This document shows, one piece after another, positions 37,703 to 47,024 of a stretch of 50,293 nt of DNA. The stretch comes from Saprospiraceae bacterium (GTDB lineage Bacteria > Bacteroidota > Bacteroidia > Chitinophagales > Saprospiraceae): the NCBI GenBank assembly GCA_024103005.1, contig JAGFJA010000015.1:1-50293 (forward strand), in the 5' to 3' direction. Under the pieces are notes generated by a model. That model was not told the DNA's origin. It saw nothing but the letters and a program-made list of their open reading frames with translations, and ran no database searches. Position 1 is the stretch's first letter. Every line of letters starts with the position of its first letter. Made by a program: the position numbers and the translations under genes.

Positions 37703-37972
37703 TTACCAGGATGATTTAGTTATACCCGGGATTTTGCCGTCTAGAGCCATTTTTCTAAACATCACTCGGCAAATACCAAAATCTCTCATATAACCTTTTG
37801 GACGTCCGGTCAGTTTACATCTGTTGTGCAATCTAATCGGGTTAGAGTTACGAGGTAACTTATCCAATTCGTCATAATTTCCGGCTTCTTTCAGCTGTTT
37901 TCTTTTTTCAGCATATTTAGCAACCATGCGTTCTCTTTTTCTTTCACGCGCGATTATAGATTTTCTTGCCAT
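37703..37972 (-). CDS. rpsN: 30S ribosomal protein S14 (long, zinc-free form)
   Basis: 89 aa, the long C-minus form without CxxC pairs. [20 protein letters not shown], then [20 protein letters not shown] and the end [16 protein letters not shown]. It is an assembly protein of the 30S head. 12 bases after rplE. Confidence 0.97.
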   Translation of the reverse strand: MARKSIIARERKRERMVAKYAEKRKQLKEAGNYDELDKLPRNSNPIRLHNRCKLTGRPKGYMRDFGICRVMFRKMALDGKIPGITKSSW

Positions 37973-37984
37973 CCGTAATATTAT

Positions 37985-38545
37985 TTAACTATTTTTTTGA
38001 TTTTTGAAAGGTAATCCAAGAGCAGCCAAAAGTGCATAAGCTTCTTTGTCTGTTTTGGCAGAGGTAACGAAAGTAATATCCATACCAAGGACCTTTGCTA
38101 TTTTATCGATATCTATTTCAGGGAAAATAATCTGTTCTGTGATTCCCATAGAGTAATTACCTCTACCGTCAAAGCTTTTGTCATTGATTCCTTTAAAGTC
38201 TCTAACCCGTGGAAGAGTTACAGAGATAAATCTATCCAGAAACTCATACATACGTTCATTGCGCAAGGTAACTCTGATACCGATCGGCATTCCTTCTCTC
38301 AGTTTGAAATTGGAAACTGACTTAGTAGCTTTGGTAACGACAGCTTTTTGTCCGGCAATCGTTGTCAAATCAGCAAGGGCGTTGTCTATCACTTTTTTAT
38401 CTGCCACGGCATCTCCCAAGCCCTGATTGATGCATATTTTTTCAAGGCGAGGAACTTCCATAATGGATGAATATTTAAATTCTTCCATCAGCTTAGGGAT
38501 GACCTCATCCTTATATTTGGTTTTATATCTGGGAATGTAACTCAT
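37985..38545 (-). CDS. rplE: 50S ribosomal protein L5
   Basis: 186 aa 5S rRNA-binding protein at the 50S central protuberance. Shows [56 protein letters not shown] and [19 protein letters not shown]. Its start overlaps the rplX stop by one base (TAATG), so translation is probably coupled. Confidence 0.97.
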   Translation of the reverse strand: MSYIPRYKTKYKDEVIPKLMEEFKYSSIMEVPRLEKICINQGLGDAVADKKVIDNALADLTTIAGQKAVVTKATKSVSNFKLREGMPIGIRVTLRNERMYEFLDRFISVTLPRVRDFKGINDKSFDGRGNYSMGITEQIIFPEIDIDKIAKVLGMDITFVTSAKTDKEAYALLAALGLPFKNQKNS

Positions 38546-38892
38546 TATTTAACAATTTCTCCTGATTTTTTAAAATATCTTACCAATTTGCCATTTTCCT
38601 CTTTTCGTCCGATACGACTAGGTGTACCTTTCTTATCTACCAGCATCAGATTTGAGACGTGGATTGGCATTTCCACTTCCTGAATACCACCCGGTTGATC
38701 CTGTTGTGGTTTCACATGCTTTTTAGCGAGATTTCTGCCTTCTACGATTGCTCTGCTCTGGCTTACCAATACTTTAGAGACGACGCCTTTATTTCCCTTC
38801 TCCTTACCTGCGATGATGATTACCTCGTCACCTTTTTTGATATGTAATTTAGGTGCGAAACGCTTTTGGTTAGAATTTATGTTTTTTCTCAT
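38545..38892 (-). CDS. rplX: 50S ribosomal protein L24
   Basis: 115 aa. The KOW motif is [20 protein letters not shown] near residues 19-38, followed by [14 protein letters not shown] and [14 protein letters not shown]24 starts 50S assembly and lines the tunnel exit. 12 bases after rplN; stop overlaps the rplE start. Confidence 0.96.
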   Translation of the reverse strand: MRKNINSNQKRFAPKLHIKKGDEVIIIAGKEKGNKGVVSKVLVSQSRAIVEGRNLAKKHVKPQQDQPGGIQEVEMPIHVSNLMLVDKKGTPSRIGRKEENGKLVRYFKKSGEIVK

Positions 38893-38904
38893 GATTTATT
38901 CTGA

Positions 38905-39270
38905 TTAAAGCACCTCCGGAGCTAGTGAAACAATTCTCATATAATCGCGGTCTCTGAGTTCTCTGGCAACTGGTCCAAAAATACGTGTACCGCGTGGCTC
39001 ATCCTGGTTGTTTAGCAGAACGACTGCATTGTCATCAAACCGGATATAGGATCCATCCGGACGTCTGATTTCTTTTTTTGTACGTACGATAACAGCTTTA
39101 GACACTGTTCCTTTTTTAATACCGCCGGGAGATGCTTGTTTAACCGATACTACGATTTTATCTCCGATGGATGCATAGCGGCGAGTTGATCCACCCAAAA
39201 CATGGATGCAGAGCACTTCTTTTGCGCCACTATTATCTGCTACTCTGAGTCTTGATTCTGTCTGTATCAT
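38905..39270 (-). CDS. rplN: 50S ribosomal protein L14
   Basis: 121 aa. [61 protein letters not shown] and the end [11 protein letters not shown] match L14, which contacts the 30S (bridges B5/B8) and ribosome-silencing factor RsfS. 30 bases after rpsQ. Confidence 0.97.
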   Translation of the reverse strand: MIQTESRLRVADNSGAKEVLCIHVLGGSTRRYASIGDKIVVSVKQASPGGIKKGTVSKAVIVRTKKEIRRPDGSYIRFDDNAVVLLNNQDEPRGTRIFGPVARELRDRDYMRIVSLAPEVL

Positions 39271-39300
39271 GACAAATAAAGATTATTCCTGATTATTTAA

Positions 39301-39564
39301 TTACTTCGCTTTTTCAATGATTTCTACCAAACGCCATCTTTTATTTTTAGAAAGCGGTCGTGTTTCCATTATTTTGACGATATCGCCTATCTGGCATTCA
39401 TTTTTCTCGTCGTGAGCCATAAAAGAGTTGGATTTCTTCAAGAATTTTCCGTAAAGGGGGTGCTTAATTCTTCTTTCCACCATGACGGATATTGACTTAT
39501 CCATTTTATTGGAAATAACTTTTCCAATTCTTTCCTTTCTGGCTTTTCTTACAACTTGTTCCAT
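39301..39564 (-). CDS. rpsQ: 30S ribosomal protein S17
   Basis: 87 aa OB-fold protein of the 30S body. [40 protein letters not shown] and [20 protein letters not shown] are the family blocks. 40 bases after rpmC. Confidence 0.97.
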   Translation of the reverse strand: MEQVVRKARKERIGKVISNKMDKSISVMVERRIKHPLYGKFLKKSNSFMAHDEKNECQIGDIVKIMETRPLSKNKRWRLVEIIEKAK

Positions 39565-39604
39565 ATTGACGGATACTTTAAAATGATTATTTTGGTGGTG
39601 AAAA

Positions 39605-39862
39605 TTATTTTCTTCTGCGATATCTGATTTTAGATCTCTTGGCCAATTCTTCTTCAGACATTTTAGCCAATTCTCTACTTCTTATTTCAGTCTGAACCCT
39701 GGCAATTGTTTTTTTGGCTTCACGAATCTCACGGGGAGAAACATTTCCTGAGATGGTAGCTTCAAATCTACTCTTTGTCAGATCCAATTGTGTCTGAGTC
39801 AATTTTTCATTCAACTCAGAATCAGCCAAATTTTGTATTTCTTTATATTCTTTATTTCCCAT
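39605..39862 (-). CDS. rpmC: 50S ribosomal protein L29
   Basis: 85 aa, about 20 residues longer than the common form because of a basic C-terminal tail ([15 protein letters not shown]). The two-helix core is [20 protein letters not shown] and [21 protein letters not shown]29 lies by the tunnel exit near L23. 21 bases after rplP. Confidence 0.93.
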   Translation of the reverse strand: MGNKEYKEIQNLADSELNEKLTQTQLDLTKSRFEATISGNVSPREIREAKKTIARVQTEIRSRELAKMSEEELAKRSKIRYRRRK

Positions 39863-39883
39863 GATAATATTCAGGTTTCAAAA

Positions 39884-40306
39884 TTATACAATACGAAGAT
39901 CAGTTCGCAGAATGGTTTTTGTCAAAACTGGCAATTTTTGAGCTGCCAATCTGAATGCTTCTGTCGCTACAGCCTCAGACACGCCATCCATTTCAAACAG
40001 GATTCTACCAGGCTTGATAACGGCTACATAGTGATCGACAGGACCTTTTCCTTTACCCATACGAACCTCTAAAGGTTTCTTGGTGATGGGCTTGTCCGGG
40101 AAAATCCGGATCCACACCTTACCTTCTCTTTTCATATAGCGGGTCATGGCTATCCTGGCAGATTCAATCTGACGGGCAGTAAGTCTACCACCGGTCACTG
40201 CCTTGAGGGCAACTGACCCGAAAGATATCGTACTACCTTTATAAGCAACCCCTTTCGGGTTCATTTTATGCTGCTTTCTATACTTTGTTCTTTTTGGTTG
40301 TAACAT
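39884..40306 (-). CDS. rplP: 50S ribosomal protein L16
   Basis: 140 aa. [59 protein letters not shown] and [20 protein letters not shown] are all typical. L16 positions A-site tRNA on the 50S. The 89-base gap from rpsC is the widest in the superoperon and carries a -7 box. Confidence 0.97.
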   Translation of the reverse strand: MLQPKRTKYRKQHKMNPKGVAYKGSTISFGSVALKAVTGGRLTARQIESARIAMTRYMKREGKVWIRIFPDKPITKKPLEVRMGKGKGPVDHYVAVIKPGRILFEMDGVSEAVATEAFRLAAQKLPVLTKTILRTDLRIV

Positions 40307-40371
40307 GGTACGTCTTCCTTTATAATTCGCTGATTAAAAGCTATTTGTATGCCTATTCCTCTAAAGAGGTG

Positions 40372-40379
40372 CAAAGATA
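40372..40379 (-). promoter_or_regulatory. Candidate internal promoter between rpsC and rplP
   Basis: Minus strand TATCTTTG (40379-40372) fits TAnnTTTG in the 89-base gap. Just downstream, CCTCT-TT-AGAGG (40369-40358) can form a tiny 5-bp hairpin at the expected mRNA 5' end. No -33 TTTG is visible, as that position falls in the rpsC coding sequence. Confidence 0.4.
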
Positions 40380-40395
40380 CATCAAATATTTTTAA

Positions 40396-41154
40396 TTATT
40401 GTCTTTTGGATTTAAAATTTCTGTTGCCTCCTTTGCGTTCGCCTCGTCTGTCACCCCTCTCTCCTCCTCTGTTTGTTCCTTGTGCATTGGCCTTCTTTTC
40501 TTCAGATTGCAAAGGCATGATTTCCCTTTTACCGAACACTTCACCTTTACAGATCCATACTTTAATACCAATCAATCCATAAACTGTTTCTGCTACTGAA
40601 ATACAGTAATCTATGTCAGCTCTGAAAGTATGCAACGGCGTTCTACCTTCTTTATACTCTTCTGAGCGAGCCATTTCAGCACCGTTCAAACGTCCGGACA
40701 AACGAACCTTAATTCCTTCTGCACCGGCTCTCATCGTGGACTGGATAGCCATTTTAGTTGCACGGCGATAGTTAATACGGGATTCAATCTGTTTAGCGAT
40801 GGTTTCACCGACGATTGCAGCATCCAATTCTGGTTTACGGATTTCGTGGATATTGATTTGCACTTCCTTACCTGTCAGCTTTTTCAATTCTTCACGGATA
40901 CGATCAACTTCTTGACCGCCTTTACCGATAATAATACCGGGACGTGATGTATGAATGGTGACTGTAATTCTTTTGATTTGCCGTTCAATTGCTATCTTAG
41001 CGATTCCACCTTTCGGAATTCGAGCTCTCATATAATTTCTAATCTGCTCGTCTTCGACTACTTTGGCAGCCATATCTTTGCCACCATACCAGTTGGAATC
41101 CCATCCTCTGATGATTCCTAATCTATTACCTACCGGACTTGTCTTTTGACCCAT
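40396..41154 (-). CDS. rpsC: 30S ribosomal protein S3 with basic tail
   Basis: 252 aa. N-terminal [22 protein letters not shown] type 2 domain with the GKGG loop ([20 protein letters not shown]), and the C-terminal S3 domain [21 protein letters not shown] with EVFGKREIM. After about residue 222 a Gly/Arg-rich tail follows ([20 protein letters not shown]). S3 lines the mRNA entry and has helicase activity. 31 bases after rplV. Confidence 0.97.
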   Translation of the reverse strand: MGQKTSPVGNRLGIIRGWDSNWYGGKDMAAKVVEDEQIRNYMRARIPKGGIAKIAIERQIKRITVTIHTSRPGIIIGKGGQEVDRIREELKKLTGKEVQINIHEIRKPELDAAIVGETIAKQIESRINYRRATKMAIQSTMRAGAEGIKVRLSGRLNGAEMARSEEYKEGRTPLHTFRADIDYCISVAETVYGLIGIKVWICKGEVFGKREIMPLQSEEKKANAQGTNRGGERGDRRGERKGGNRNFKSKRQ

Positions 41155-41185
41155 GAAAAAGGTTATTTATAATTAAATGATGGTA

Positions 41186-41545
41186 TTAATTTTCTACTGG
41201 AATTTTGCTATCCACTATGATTGTAAGATGGCAGGATCTTTTACGGATTCTGTGAGCTCTACCATGGGGAGCCGGTTGGAACCTTTTTAACATTCCTGCG
41301 CCATCAACAAAGGCAGTTTTAACATATAAACCATGGCTATCAGCACCGGACTCTATTCCGGAATTCTGTTCCCAATTAGCTACAGCTGACATCAAAGTCT
41401 TGAATACATAATGAGCTGCTGATCTTTGAGTATGCTTAAGGATAGCGAGTGCCTGGCCTACATTTTTTCCTCTAATCGTATCAACGACTAGTCGCATTTT
41501 GCGTTCTGATCCTTTGATATTTCGATATTTAGCTTGTGCTTCCAT
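41186..41545 (-). CDS. rplV: 50S ribosomal protein L22
   Basis: 119 aa. KMRLVVDTIRGKNVGQALAI, AVANWEQNSGIESG and GRAHRIRKRSCHLTIIVDSK are family blocks; the beta hairpin that lines the exit tunnel is present (LKRFQPAPHGRAHRIRKR). Lies 39 bases after rpsS. Confidence 0.96.
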   Translation of the reverse strand: MEAQAKYRNIKGSERKMRLVVDTIRGKNVGQALAILKHTQRSAAHYVFKTLMSAVANWEQNSGIESGADSHGLYVKTAFVDGAGMLKRFQPAPHGRAHRIRKRSCHLTIIVDSKIPVEN

Positions 41546-41584
41546 TGAATTTTTATTTAGAAAAGCCTACTTTCTATTTAACAA

Positions 41585-41851
41585 TTATTTCTTTTTACCT
41601 CCGTGACCTCTGAAGTTACGGGTTGGTGAAAATTCACCCAATTTGTGTCCCACCATGTTTTCAGTTACGAAGACGGGCACAAAAGTTTTTCCGTTATGTA
41701 CGGCGATGGTTTCACCCACCATATCAGGTATAATCATAGAAGCGCGTGACCATGTCTTGATAACTGACTTCTTTGTTGATTCCTTTGCCTTAGCAATTTT
41801 TGCCAGCAAAGCGTAGTGTACATAAGGACCTTTCTTTAATGATCTAGCCAT
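41585..41851 (-). CDS. rpsS: 30S ribosomal protein S19
   Basis: 88 aa. [59 protein letters not shown] and [18 protein letters not shown]. It binds the 30S head with S13. 26 bases after rplB. Confidence 0.97.
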   Translation of the reverse strand: MARSLKKGPYVHYALLAKIAKAKESTKKSVIKTWSRASMIIPDMVGETIAVHNGKTFVPVFVTENMVGHKLGEFSPTRNFRGHGGKKK

Positions 41852-41877
41852 AATGCTAATATTTCAGATTTCGGTTA

Positions 41878-42705
41878 TTATTTAGATTTGCGTTTTGAAA
41901 TAATCAAAGCTGAGCTTTTCTTATTGACATTTCTGGTTTTCTGACCTTTTGCCATGATTCCGGTACGGGAGATCGGGTGTCCACCTGATGCTCTACCTTC
42001 ACCACCACCCATCGGGTGATCTACTGGGTTCATTGCTACACCTCTTACTCGTGGACGTCGTCCCAACCATACTTTACGTCCGGCTTTTCCAAGAACGGTC
42101 AAGCTATGATCCTGATTAGATGCAATTCCGATAGTTGCTCTGCAGGTAAGTAGAATACGACGTACTTCACCAGAAGGTAATTTAATAACTGCGTATCTAT
42201 CTTCTTTCCCTACCATAACAGCGTATGATCCGGCGCTTCTGGCCAAAGCGGCTCCTTTGCCCGGTTGCATTTCTATAGCATAGATTTCAGCACCAAGTGG
42301 CACACTCTTCAATGTCATAGCATTACCGGGTTCAATTGCCACACCGTCACCACTCACAACAGTATCACCAACTTTCAATTCTTTAGGTGCAATGATATAG
42401 CGTTTCTCACCATCTGCATAGTTAAGCAGAGCAATAAATGCGCTTCTGTTAGGATCATATTCAATGGTAGATACTTTTGCAGGGATACCATCTTTATTTC
42501 TTTTAAAATCGATTACACGGTATCTTCTCTTATGCCCGCCACCTCTCTGGCGCATGGTCATTTTACCATCGTGATTACGACCTCCTGATTTTTTCAGGTC
42601 AGTAGTCAATGATTTTTCCGGAGTATTAGTAGTTACTTCGGCATATGCATTGCCTACTCTGTAACGTGTACCCGGTGTAATCGGATTATATTTCTTAAGT
42701 GCCAT
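41878..42705 (-). CDS. rplB: 50S ribosomal protein L2
   Basis: 275 aa. [40 protein letters not shown] and the peptidyl-transferase-near loop [20 protein letters not shown] are intact. L2 is needed for subunit joining and peptidyl transfer. 37 bases after rplW. Confidence 0.98.
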   Translation of the reverse strand: MALKKYNPITPGTRYRVGNAYAEVTTNTPEKSLTTDLKKSGGRNHDGKMTMRQRGGGHKRRYRVIDFKRNKDGIPAKVSTIEYDPNRSAFIALLNYADGEKRYIIAPKELKVGDTVVSGDGVAIEPGNAMTLKSVPLGAEIYAIEMQPGKGAALARSAGSYAVMVGKEDRYAVIKLPSGEVRRILLTCRATIGIASNQDHSLTVLGKAGRKVWLGRRPRVRGVAMNPVDHPMGGGEGRASGGHPISRTGIMAKGQKTRNVNKKSSALIISKRKSK

Positions 42706-42742
42706 AGTTGCTTACCGTTTTTCTTAATATTAAAGTAAGTGG

Positions 42743-43045
42743 TTATTCTTCGTTATTTCCCTGGAAAATATCAATAGTCTCACCCGGAGCCAGTGTTACA
42801 ACAGCTTTCTTATAAGCAGCCTTAACACCACGCATCAGACCAGAACGGCCATTGCGCGTAATGACTTTCACAGGCATTACATGAGTATTGACAGAAACCA
42901 CATTGACATTATACATTTTTTCAATTGCCTTGCCGATCTCAATTTTATTAGCTTTCTTAGCCACCACAAAGGTGTACTTTCCAAGATTAGACAAGTCGTT
43001 GGCCTTTTCAGTAATAACCGGTCTGACTAAAATTTTATGAATCAT
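42743..43045 (-). CDS. rplW: 50S ribosomal protein L23
   Basis: 100 aa. ILVRPVITEKANDLSNLGKY, AIEKMYNVNVVSVNTHVMPV and GVKAAYKKAVVTLAPGETID. L23 is the docking point for trigger factor and SRP at the tunnel exit. 19 bases after rplD. Confidence 0.96.
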   Translation of the reverse strand: MIHKILVRPVITEKANDLSNLGKYTFVVAKKANKIEIGKAIEKMYNVNVVSVNTHVMPVKVITRNGRSGLMRGVKAAYKKAVVTLAPGETIDIFQGNNEE

Positions 43046-43064
43046 GGTTGTACTTTAATTTAGA

Positions 43065-43688
43065 TTATGCAATGGATTGAACTATTTTTTCTACTGCGCC
43101 TTCGAAAAGAACAACTGAATCAGCTTTCAAGATGCTGTAAACATTCAGTTCATCCGCAAATGTTACATCAGCCTTAGGCAGGTTTCTACCTGACAGATAA
43201 ACATTTTTATTCATTTCACCGGTAACAAGTAAAGGCTTTCTTTCAGCTTTAATTGCGCTGAATATGCCGACCAATTCTTTAGTTTTAGGTGCATCAAAAG
43301 TAAAATCCTCGACGATAATTACTTTATTGTTGAGTAATTTATCAACTAAAGCAGATCTGCGGGCTACTTTTTTCACTTTACGGTTCAGGTCCTGGCTATA
43401 GTTACGTGGTCTTGGTCCATGAATACGTGCTCCACCGTGTAAGACACCTGACTTAATACTACCTTTACGTGAACCTCCCGTACCCTTTTGTTTATGCAAC
43501 TTACGTGTAGAACCAGAAAGTTGACTTTTGTCTTTTGAACTGTGAGTCCCCTGGCGTTGATTGGCCAGATATGCCTTAACTGCCAGATAAACAGCGTGTT
43601 CGCTTGGTTTTTCACTCAACAATTCAGCCGAGAATTCAAATGAGCGTCCTGTTGACTCTCCTGATTTAGTTAATATATCCAGTTTCAT
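43065..43688 (-). CDS. rplD: 50S ribosomal protein L4
   Basis: 207 aa. The long tunnel loop is [20 protein letters not shown], then [40 protein letters not shown] follows. In gamma-proteobacteria L4 represses the S10 operon; whether this holds here is unknown. The ATG overlaps the rplC stop by 4 bases (ATGA). Confidence 0.97.
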   Translation of the reverse strand: MKLDILTKSGESTGRSFEFSAELLSEKPSEHAVYLAVKAYLANQRQGTHSSKDKSQLSGSTRKLHKQKGTGGSRKGSIKSGVLHGGARIHGPRPRNYSQDLNRKVKKVARRSALVDKLLNNKVIIVEDFTFDAPKTKELVGIFSAIKAERKPLLVTGEMNKNVYLSGRNLPKADVTFADELNVYSILKADSVVLFEGAVEKIVQSIA

Positions 43689-44314
43689 TTGTTAAGACTT
43701 TCAATGATTACGACAGAACCCTTATGCCCCGGAATAGCTCCTTTAACTAGCACTAAATTCTGTTCAGAAAATATTTTTAATACCTTCAGGTTTTTGATTT
43801 TAACGTTGGTATTGCCGGTCTGTCCACCCATACGCATCCCTTTAAAAACTTTTGAAGGATATGAAGATGCTCCGACTGAACCCGGTGCACGCAATCTGTT
43901 GTGCTGACCGTGTGTAGCCTGTCCGACCCCACCAAATCCGTGACGCTTAACGACACCCTGAAAACCTTTACCTTTTGTCAGACCGAAAACATTGACTTTA
44001 TCCCCTTCATTAAGGACATCAGCGATTTCGACTGTTTCACCTAAGGTTTTAGTTAAACTTGAGTCTCTCAATTCAACCACTGTCTTAAGCGGCTCAGTAC
44101 CTGCCTTGGCGAAATGGCCGGTCAATTGTTTTGAAACGCTTGATGCTTTGATGTCACCAAATGCAATCTGCAATGCTTTGTAACCATCTGTTTCGGCATT
44201 CTTTACCTGAGTAACTACACAAGGTCCGGCTTCTATAACAGTGCAGGCAACATAATTGCCATTGGCGTCATATACGCTCGTCATGCCTAATTTCTTACCA
44301 ATAATTCCGTTCAC
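43685..44314 (-). CDS. rplC: 50S ribosomal protein L3 (GTG start)
   Basis: 209 aa. The frame starts with GTG at 44314, and the protein begins [20 protein letters not shown], exactly where L3 should begin, so the GTG is the real start. It is the only non-ATG start accepted in the operon. [34 protein letters not shown] and [14 protein letters not shown] are conserved; the Gln modified by PrmB in E. coli is in the GQ region. A stem-loop lies about 20-48 bases upstream. Stop overlaps the rplD start. Confidence 0.96.
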   Translation of the reverse strand: MNGIIGKKLGMTSVYDANGNYVACTVIEAGPCVVTQVKNAETDGYKALQIAFGDIKASSVSKQLTGHFAKAGTEPLKTVVELRDSSLTKTLGETVEIADVLNEGDKVNVFGLTKGKGFQGVVKRHGFGGVGQATHGQHNRLRAPGSVGASSYPSKVFKGMRMGGQTGNTNVKIKNLKVLKIFSEQNLVLVKGAIPGHKGSVVIIESLNK

Positions 44315-44332
44315 GACAATATTATTTAATAA

Positions 44333-44362
44333 GGCACCTCAAGGACAATCGTCCTCAATGCC
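44333..44362 (-). promoter_or_regulatory. Stem-loop in the rpsJ-rplC spacer
   Basis: On the minus strand GGCA (44362-44359) and TGCC (44336-44333) enclose AGGAC (44355-44351), loop GATT, GTCCT (44346-44342): a two-step hairpin 19 bases before the GTG start of rplC. There is no T tract after it, so it looks more like an mRNA structure or processing site than a terminator. Confidence 0.5.
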
Positions 44363-44394
44363 ACCGATTTATTTATTAAAAATGAATTTTATTC

Positions 44395-44703
44395 TTAAGT
44401 CAGCTTGACCTGAATATCTACCCCACTTGGCAATTCTAATCTCGAAAGAGCATCGACTGTTTTCTGCGTTGGAGTATATATCTCAATCAAACGTTTGTGG
44501 GTACGCATTGAAAACTGCTCACGAGATTTTTTATTTACGTGCGGCGAGCGCAACACGGTAAACATCTTTTTCTCGGTAGGCAGCGGAATCGGACCCGTTA
44601 CGACAGCACCGCTTGAACGGACCGTCTTAACTATTTTCTCCGTCGAAACATCCACTAAATTGTGGTCATACGAACGAAGCTTAATTCTAATTTTCTGATT
44701 CAT
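44395..44703 (-). CDS. rpsJ: 30S ribosomal protein S10
   Basis: 102 aa. [40 protein letters not shown] and [20 protein letters not shown] are the family blocks. S10 is part of the 30S head and, with NusB, of antitermination complexes. It is the first gene of the superoperon, with a promoter about 50 bases upstream. The rpsL, rpsG and fusA genes are not found in the gap before it. Confidence 0.97.
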   Translation of the reverse strand: MNQKIRIKLRSYDHNLVDVSTEKIVKTVRSSGAVVTGPIPLPTEKKMFTVLRSPHVNKKSREQFSMRTHKRLIEIYTPTQKTVDALSRLELPSGVDIQVKLT

Positions 44704-44754
44704 ATCCTAATTAAATTAATATCGGATGAAGATGGTTTTCCTTTTAAAGTGGCG

Positions 44755-44762
44755 CAAAGGTA
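44755..44762 (-). promoter_or_regulatory. Promoter (-7 box) of the ribosomal superoperon
   Basis: Minus strand TACCTTTG (44762-44755) followed by CGCC fits TAnnTTTG. The predicted start near 44749 gives a leader of about 45 bases to the rpsJ ATG. A TTTGACA sequence lies upstream at 44797-44791, but the 31-base spacer is longer than usual. Confidence 0.55.
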
Positions 44763-45182
44763 CACAATGTTTGAATATCTTGTATTTGTTTGTCAAAAAA
44801 TTTTTACTTTTTTTCAGCGAAACTTTCAATAATTAATGAAGACTTTGACATTGTTTTTTATTTTTAAATTTTTATATGGCAAAAAGCCAAGTTTATTACC
44901 ATTAATATGCCAAAATCATAATTCTGTAAAATATACTTCAGATAATGATTTAAACAAATAATCTATCTAAATAAAAATTAGGTTGTATTCACCACAGAAT
45001 TCCTCATACATTCATACAATATAATTAGTTTTGAGTTCTAAGTTGGTTTTTAACTCATTACTTAAAACTCATTGTCTTATAAGGTCGCCCCTCCAGAACT
45101 TAAATCTGTGTTATTGCTTACATACTACCAAATGGTCGCCTATAACTATGACTTATTACTGCTTCCAGGAAATATCACCTGA

Positions 45183-45211
45183 ATTCCGGACAACCGATAT
45201 TCCGGACAACC
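45183..45211 (+). repeat. Tandem direct repeat ATTCCGGACAACC x2
   Basis: The 13-mer ATTCCGGACAACC occurs at 45183-45195 and again at 45199-45211, one period of 16 bases. It lies in the non-coding gap upstream of the 463-aa gene. It could be a paired protein-binding site or a decayed repeat. Confidence 0.6.
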
Positions 45212-45285
45212 CCCTGCATTTTCAATTTACAGTAACAATGGCAAAATTTAACACCTGCTTAACACTCAGGATCATTATTTATGTT

Positions 45286-45314
45286 TTTGTTAATAATTAT
45301 TGAATTTATCTTTA
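45286..45314 (+). promoter_or_regulatory. Candidate promoter of the 463-aa outer membrane protein gene
   Basis: TTTG (45286-45289), 17-base spacer, TATCTTTA (45307-45314), one mismatch from TAnnTTTG and a slightly short spacer. It lies 61 bases before the ATG at 45375. Confidence 0.35.
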
Positions 45315-45374
45315 CGCTGATTATTTTTTGAAAACATTCTTTTTTACAACATTCAATATAAAATATAATTAAGC

Positions 45375-46766
45375 ATGAAAAATGTATTAACCCTTTCAAT
45401 CTTCTTTCTGTTTTTATCTCAAAGTGCATTCGCCCAGGAAAATCTTTACAATGATTATAGATTTCCGGATGTAAAATATAAGGTCTTGGATCTGCAGGGT
45501 GACTTATACGGGAACAGAACTCCTATGAATTCGATCAGCAAGTTCAACTTACGCGGTAATCTGAATTTATCGCAATCCATTTATTCCAACCAATCAACCA
45601 ATCAGCGAATCACATTTAGAAATTTTAGAAGTAATTTCCAGAAATTGGATACGTTTTTTACTTTAAACAGTAATATTCTCCTGCAGGATCTTCAACGGAA
45701 ATATAAGGATAATGGATCTTTCCTTGAACTTGGATACTCGGGTTCCCTCGGTCAGTCCTATATCAAAAAAAGTACCTTATCCAATTTTGAAGCCTCTGTT
45801 AAGGCCAATGTCGGAATCGGGAAAGGCAGGATAGACGTCACCAACAAGGTAGCCCTCTCCCAATTTTTATTAAAAGACCTGATGGAATCCGGTATTCTTA
45901 CTGAAGTAGTATCAACTGATAAAATACTTGCATTGGCAGCACTGATGGATAGTTATAACTTTACCAGGATTTTGGATAACAGGGTATACCGGGTTGAGTT
46001 TATCACCGCGGTTGGTGAATGGCTCAGAGAAAACACCGGTTTGAAAACAGGGAATGAAATCAGGCTGACAGCTATCGTTACAGACAATCTCTTATATGCC
46101 GCAACAGGTTTCCGCACTTCAGGTAATCGATGGAGTATCAACTTACGTCCGAATATTGACTATATCAACCTTTATCAGTCTGATGGAAACGGATTCTTTT
46201 ATGGAAGTGACCTGGCTTTTGTGTATGCCATACACCGTCCCATCAATCAATACTCCCAGAATACCTATATATTCTATGCAGGGATAGGAGCTAATCAACA
46301 AGATGAGAAATCAAACTCATTTGAAAGGCATCAAACTTATTATGATCCTACTGCCGCTTTCGAATACAGCCGATTATTCAATCCCAACTCCAGGACGCTA
46401 ATCAATCTGAGAAGTCAGCTGGTTGCGTCATATCAAAAAGCTTCATTACATTTCACTGACCAGAACAATAAGATAAACGGAGATGTTTTTTACATTTCTC
46501 CCGCAATAACACTAAATTCAAGTTATTTTGTCAATTATCACCTGAAACTATATCTCAATGCAGGCCTATCCTACAGATATAACCTTTACCAGTCTGATAA
46601 TACGCCCATGGCTGTTTCCAATAATTATATCACAAATAAATATTGGTCTGATACCGACTTTATTTTAACCAGAAATGCATATCCATTTCCTACTTTTAAC
46701 GAGGTTTACCAATCAAATAAATTGATAGCCAATATTCATTTAGGAATCACCTATAATTTTTATTAA
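45375..46766 (+). CDS. Predicted outer membrane beta-barrel protein of unknown family
   Basis: 463 aa with a clear signal peptide (MKNVLTLSIFFLFLSQSAFA, cut before Gln-Glu). The mature chain is rich in strand-like alternating segments and aromatic girdle residues (FNLRGNLNLSQSIYS, SFLELGYSGSLGQSY, LLYAATGFRTSGNRWSINLR, KLYLNAGLSYRYNLYQ) and ends ANIHLGITYNFY with a terminal aromatic, as in outer-membrane barrels. I recognise no named domain. It is divergent from the ribosomal operon and upstream of the LamG protein gene on the same strand (258-base gap), but no evidence links them functionally. Confidence 0.77.
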   Translation: MKNVLTLSIFFLFLSQSAFAQENLYNDYRFPDVKYKVLDLQGDLYGNRTPMNSISKFNLRGNLNLSQSIYSNQSTNQRITFRNFRSNFQKLDTFFTLNSNILLQDLQRKYKDNGSFLELGYSGSLGQSYIKKSTLSNFEASVKANVGIGKGRIDVTNKVALSQFLLKDLMESGILTEVVSTDKILALAALMDSYNFTRILDNRVYRVEFITAVGEWLRENTGLKTGNEIRLTAIVTDNLLYAATGFRTSGNRWSINLRPNIDYINLYQSDGNGFFYGSDLAFVYAIHRPINQYSQNTYIFYAGIGANQQDEKSNSFERHQTYYDPTAAFEYSRLFNPNSRTLINLRSQLVASYQKASLHFTDQNNKINGDVFYISPAITLNSSYFVNYHLKLYLNAGLSYRYNLYQSDNTPMAVSNNYITNKYWSDTDFILTRNAYPFPTFNEVYQSNKLIANIHLGITYNFY

Positions 46767-46780
46767 TAATCAACTAACCA

Positions 46781-46829
46781 GTATTCCGTGCATTGAAAGA
46801 ATAAAATATTGTTGAAAATACCGGAATAC
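46781..46829 (+). repeat. Inverted repeat GTATTCCG...CGGAATAC
   Basis: GTATTCCG (46781-46788) and CGGAATAC (46822-46829) form a perfect 8-bp inverted repeat around a 33-base loop, just after the stop of the 463-aa gene. There is no T tract, so it is a weak terminator candidate or an mRNA 3' end structure. Confidence 0.45.
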
Positions 46830-46999
46830 AGGAAAAACACCTAACCTTACCGCCCAACCTTTTTCTTTGTAAAAAGTCTTAAAAAAGTCCATGTATTAAA
46901 TCGCAATATTCTCAAAAAACAAAGTTCGCTCAAGAATTAATGTTTGTTATAATACTACTTTTTAGTGTTAAAGTATTACTTTTCTGCCTGCAACAAAGA

Positions 47000-47007
47000 T
47001 ACTTTTG
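47000..47007 (+). promoter_or_regulatory. -7 element upstream of the LamG protein gene
   Basis: TACTTTTG fits TAnnTTTG and lies 18 bases before the ATG at 47025. This supports that ATG over the longer frame starting with GTG at 46965. No -33 box was seen. Confidence 0.45.
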
Positions 47008-47024
47008 AAGAAAATATTGGCACA

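Larger units (their letters stand above)
44704..45374 (+). other. Divergent intergenic region, 671 bases
   Basis: The longest gene-free stretch here, between rpsJ (minus) and the 463-aa gene (plus). It holds the rpsJ promoter, a candidate promoter for the plus-strand gene, and a short direct repeat at 45183-45211. A 90-codon TTG-started frame at 45031-45303 has no protein-like features and is not called. No tRNA or other RNA gene was recognised. Confidence 0.6.

Noticed and set aside
45031-45303. 90-codon open frame in the gap upstream of the 463-aa gene
   Set aside because: TTG start, no domain, odd composition and no promoter or coding signal; probably chance.
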